This document shows, in pieces, positions 61,647 to 64,000 of a DNA stretch of 64,000 nt. Each line of letters starts with the position of its first letter. The stretch's first letter is position 1. Position numbers and translations under genes: made by a program. The notes below the pieces were generated by a model that worked only from the letters and a program-made list of their open reading frames with translations, made no database searches and was not told the origin of the DNA. Source of the stretch: Chryseobacterium sp. MEBOG06 (lineage in GTDB: Bacteria; Bacteroidota; Bacteroidia; Flavobacteriales; Weeksellaceae); the NCBI RefSeq assembly GCF_021869765.1, contig NZ_CP084580.1, positions 2,232,001-2,296,000 of the forward strand, given 5' to 3'.

Positions 61647-62798
61647 ATGAAAATTTTTAATTTATTTATCTGTATCATGTCCTCTGCTTGGTGTTTTTCT
61701 CAAGTCGGAATAAATACAGCAACACCAAATGTTAACGCTGATCTTGAATTAGCATCTACTAATAAGGGGCTTCTTTTGAATAGAGTTGCATTGAGCGCTA
61801 CAACTACCGGAGTATTTAGTGCCGGTATGGTTGTTTATAACACTGAAACGATTAATGATGTAACTCCGGGCACCTATATCAGTAATGGTACAGTCTGGAC
61901 CCGGCTTACTGATGCACAAACATTGAGCTCATCTTTATCTACTGTTTGGAAAACAACCGGAAATGCTAGTACAGTTACAGACTTTATCGGTACTACTAAT
62001 TTACAGCCTTTTATTTTTAAAACAAATAGTATTGAAAGAGCGAGGATCGCATCAGATGGTACTATTGGAATCGGAACTGTAACTCCTCAAGGTATTGTTG
62101 ACATTTCTTCTGCGAACTCCACATTAGTATTACCGCGAAACATTAATCCTCCGACTAACGTAAATTCCGCGGTGAGCGGAATGATTATTTATGACACTAC
62201 TTATAAAACTTTACGATACTTTAATGGTGTTCAGTGGAGTACTGTTATTTCTTCACAAACTTTAACAACGGCCAATGAGGGAGTTGTTCAAATGAGAAGC
62301 GGAGCAGGAATACAACCGACATTCTTATTTAAACCTTCTGGAGGGGTTCCTTTGAGTACATATGTAAATGTTACCTACCAAGCTCCTGTAAATATTGTGA
62401 CAGATTTTGCACCTTTTCCTACAACCAGCTGGCCGGAGAATATTGGCACTCCTACTGTAGCCGATATCTACAGTCAGACAAATGGTAATTTTTTTGAAAA
62501 TTCTATTCCGGGGCAAACCCATACATGGCGTATTATAGCAAGTTACAGCGGTAAAAATAACGGATCCGTAGCATATGTAACAGCTAATTTATCCAATCTG
62601 GTTGCTCCTTCAACATTTTCTATAGACCAAACAGTTGTTGCTCCCAATGGTGTAACTACAGGAGATCTTGTTTTTTATTTAGTTACCGTCCCTGATTCTA
62701 TGTCTCTTGCCAACGGATATTCCCTTAAAATAAAATCTGATACCGCAATGGATGTTACGATTACCAGCGTAACAAGGATTTCTCAGGCAAAGGATTAA
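61647..62798 (+). CDS. Exported surface-type protein, first tandem copy
   Basis: The 383-residue product has a signal peptide (MKIFNLFICIMSSAWCFSQ). The mature start VGINTATPNVNADLELAS is the trimeric-adhesin-like opening seen in many flavobacterial exported proteins. Two modules follow: KGLLLNRVAL with GMVVYNT and ISNGTVWTRL, and LVLPRNINPPTNVNS with GMIIYDT and YFNGVQWSTV. The C-terminal 150 residues are beta-rich and unassigned, ending VTSVTRISQAKD-like sequence (ITSVTRISQAKD). No Por sorting tail is seen. A second copy starts 290 bp downstream. Confidence 0.78.
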   Translation: MKIFNLFICIMSSAWCFSQVGINTATPNVNADLELASTNKGLLLNRVALSATTTGVFSAGMVVYNTETINDVTPGTYISNGTVWTRLTDAQTLSSSLSTVWKTTGNASTVTDFIGTTNLQPFIFKTNSIERARIASDGTIGIGTVTPQGIVDISSANSTLVLPRNINPPTNVNSAVSGMIIYDTTYKTLRYFNGVQWSTVISSQTLTTANEGVVQMRSGAGIQPTFLFKPSGGVPLSTYVNVTYQAPVNIVTDFAPFPTTSWPENIGTPTVADIYSQTNGNFFENSIPGQTHTWRIIASYSGKNNGSVAYVTANLSNLVAPSTFSIDQTVVAPNGVTTGDLVFYLVTVPDSMSLANGYSLKIKSDTAMDVTITSVTRISQAKD

Positions 62799-63088
62799 TC
62801 ATTTATATGCGCTTACTTGATAGAATATGCAACCTTTGGTAAGAAGTGACAACATGATGCACCGTTTCGAGATTATTTTTCTAAAAGTAATATAGATCTA
62901 TTTTTATTAAAAATACAAAACAAAGAATGAATTGTAAATATCGTGAATTGTTTACCGAAAACAGGACTGAATATAAGTTCAACCTAAACTTGAACCCCTG
63001 AGATTAACAATAGAGCAACCAATACCCATTCTTAATTTTACTAATCGATTATTTAACTAGTTATACTTTAACCATAAAAAATTCTACC

Positions 63089-64000
63089 ATGAAAATTTTC
63101 AATTTATTGATCTGTATCATGTCCTCTACTTGGTGCTTTTCTCAAGTCGGAATAAATACAGTTACACCTAACGCTAACTCAGATCTTGAATTGGCATCTG
63201 TTAATAAGGGACTTCTGCTGAATAGAATAGCATTGAATTCTACAACTACCGGAGTATTTAATGCCGGTATGATAGTCTATAATACCGCAACCATTAATGA
63301 CGTAACTCCAGGTACCTATATCAGTAATGGTACAGTCTGGAGCCGGATTACTGATTCACAAACATTGAATGCTGCCTCTTGGAGAACAACTGGGAATTCT
63401 GGTACTTCAACAAACTTTGTGGGAACTAATAATCTTCAGTCTATAATTTTTAAAACCAATACTAATGAAGCAGCAAGAATGGGATCAGATGGTAAATTTG
63501 GAATCGGCACACCGAACCCGCAAGGTGTTGTTGACATTTCTTCTGCGAACTCAGCATTGGTATTACCCCGGAATATAAGTCCCCCGACTAATGTAAATTC
63601 ACCAGTTAATGGAATGATTATTTATGATTCTACCTATAAAACATTACGATACTTTAATGGTATTCAATGGAGTACTGTTATTTCTTCACCAACTTTAACA
63701 ACGGCTAATGAGGGAGTCGTTCAGATGAATAGTGGGGATGGAATAAAACCTACATTTTCATTTAAAGCTTCCGGAGGAATTCCTTTGAGCATTTATCAAG
63801 ATATTTCCTATGAGACCCCTATAAATGTTCTGACAGACTTTTCTCCTTCGCCTACAACAAGCTGGCCGGAGAATATTGGGATTCATGTTGTAGGGGATAT
63901 GTATAATCAGACGAATGGTACGTTTTTAGAAAATCCCATTCCGGGACAAGTCCATATATGGCGTATTATTGCAAACTACAGTGGTAAAAATAATGGAGCC
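63089..64000 (+). CDS. Exported surface-type protein, second tandem copy, cut by window end
   Basis: The ATG at 63089 opens a frame that runs in register to the window end (304 codons). It starts MKIFNLLICIMSSTWCFSQ and follows the first copy closely: VGINTVTPNANSDLELAS, GLLLNRIAL, GMIVYNT, LVLPRNISPPTNVNS and GMIIYDS. It differs by scattered substitutions and a short deletion near TDSQTLNAASWRT. The leader before the ATG is also duplicated. The C-terminus lies outside the window. Confidence 0.8.
   Translation, partial: MKIFNLLICIMSSTWCFSQVGINTVTPNANSDLELASVNKGLLLNRIALNSTTTGVFNAGMIVYNTATINDVTPGTYISNGTVWSRITDSQTLNAASWRTTGNSGTSTNFVGTNNLQSIIFKTNTNEAARMGSDGKFGIGTPNPQGVVDISSANSALVLPRNISPPTNVNSPVNGMIIYDSTYKTLRYFNGIQWSTVISSPTLTTANEGVVQMNSGDGIKPTFSFKASGGIPLSIYQDISYETPINVLTDFSPSPTTSWPENIGIHVVGDMYNQTNGTFLENPIPGQVHIWRIIANYSGKNNGA

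Overview
The window looks like chromosomal DNA of a flavobacterium of the Chryseobacterium type (Weeksellaceae). It is AT-rich. The native genes use AGA for almost all arginines, promoters fit the Bacteroidetes pattern (TTTG, about 18 bp, TAnnTTTG), and Shine-Dalgarno sites are weak. There is a type IX secretion gene (porQ), a Por-type C-terminal sorting tail, and a zeaxanthin-type carotenoid operon. No search could be run, so the taxonomic call rests on recognising protein families.

Layout. 1-10.2 kb is core housekeeping: a partial YtxH protein, cmk, porQ, pyrH, frr, an LptF/LptG permease, a LolA-like carrier and ftsK. 10.8-20.5 kb holds two exported surface-type proteins, an isochorismatase-fold hydrolase, a Crp-family regulator, a fused ResB-CcsA cytochrome c assembly protein, a T9SS cargo protein, an SPFH protein with an Arc-like partner, and a 49-residue membrane protein. 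20.6-23.6 kb encodes two steps of lysine catabolism (amaB and lat). 24.8-31.1 kb is a four-gene RND efflux operon with its own MarR-type regulator.

31.1-50.9 kb is a foreign-looking island that ends at the 3' side of a tRNA-Ala(GGC) gene. It starts with a broken double-glycine peptide gene. The main cargo is a compact Tc (ABC) toxin locus: a fused TcB-TcC protein of about 2,500 residues, a 2,721-residue TcA, a 717-residue protein with a Hint domain joined to a metallopeptidase-like region whose HExxH has become HMIST, and a 179-residue zinc-ribbon protein. The hypervariable toxin end behind the Rhs core carries HAE and PCxxC motifs, the zinc site of cytidine-deaminase-fold enzymes, preceded by basic clusters resembling nuclear localisation signals. 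TcA would bind the target cell and form the pore, TcB-TcC would be the cocoon holding the cleaved warhead, and the last two proteins are accessory factors of unknown role. This locus is the most interesting part of the window.

51.1-56.4 kb has transposase debris (IS256-like and unassigned), then a carotenoid operon: a frameshifted MarR regulator, crtI, crtB, an SRPBCC protein, crtZ and a fused lycopene cyclase. 56.5-64 kb holds an IS3 orfA remnant, a PAS histidine kinase with a REC-cNMP-HTH response regulator, a pair of small helix-turn-helix proteins, and two tandemly duplicated surface proteins, the second cut by the window end.
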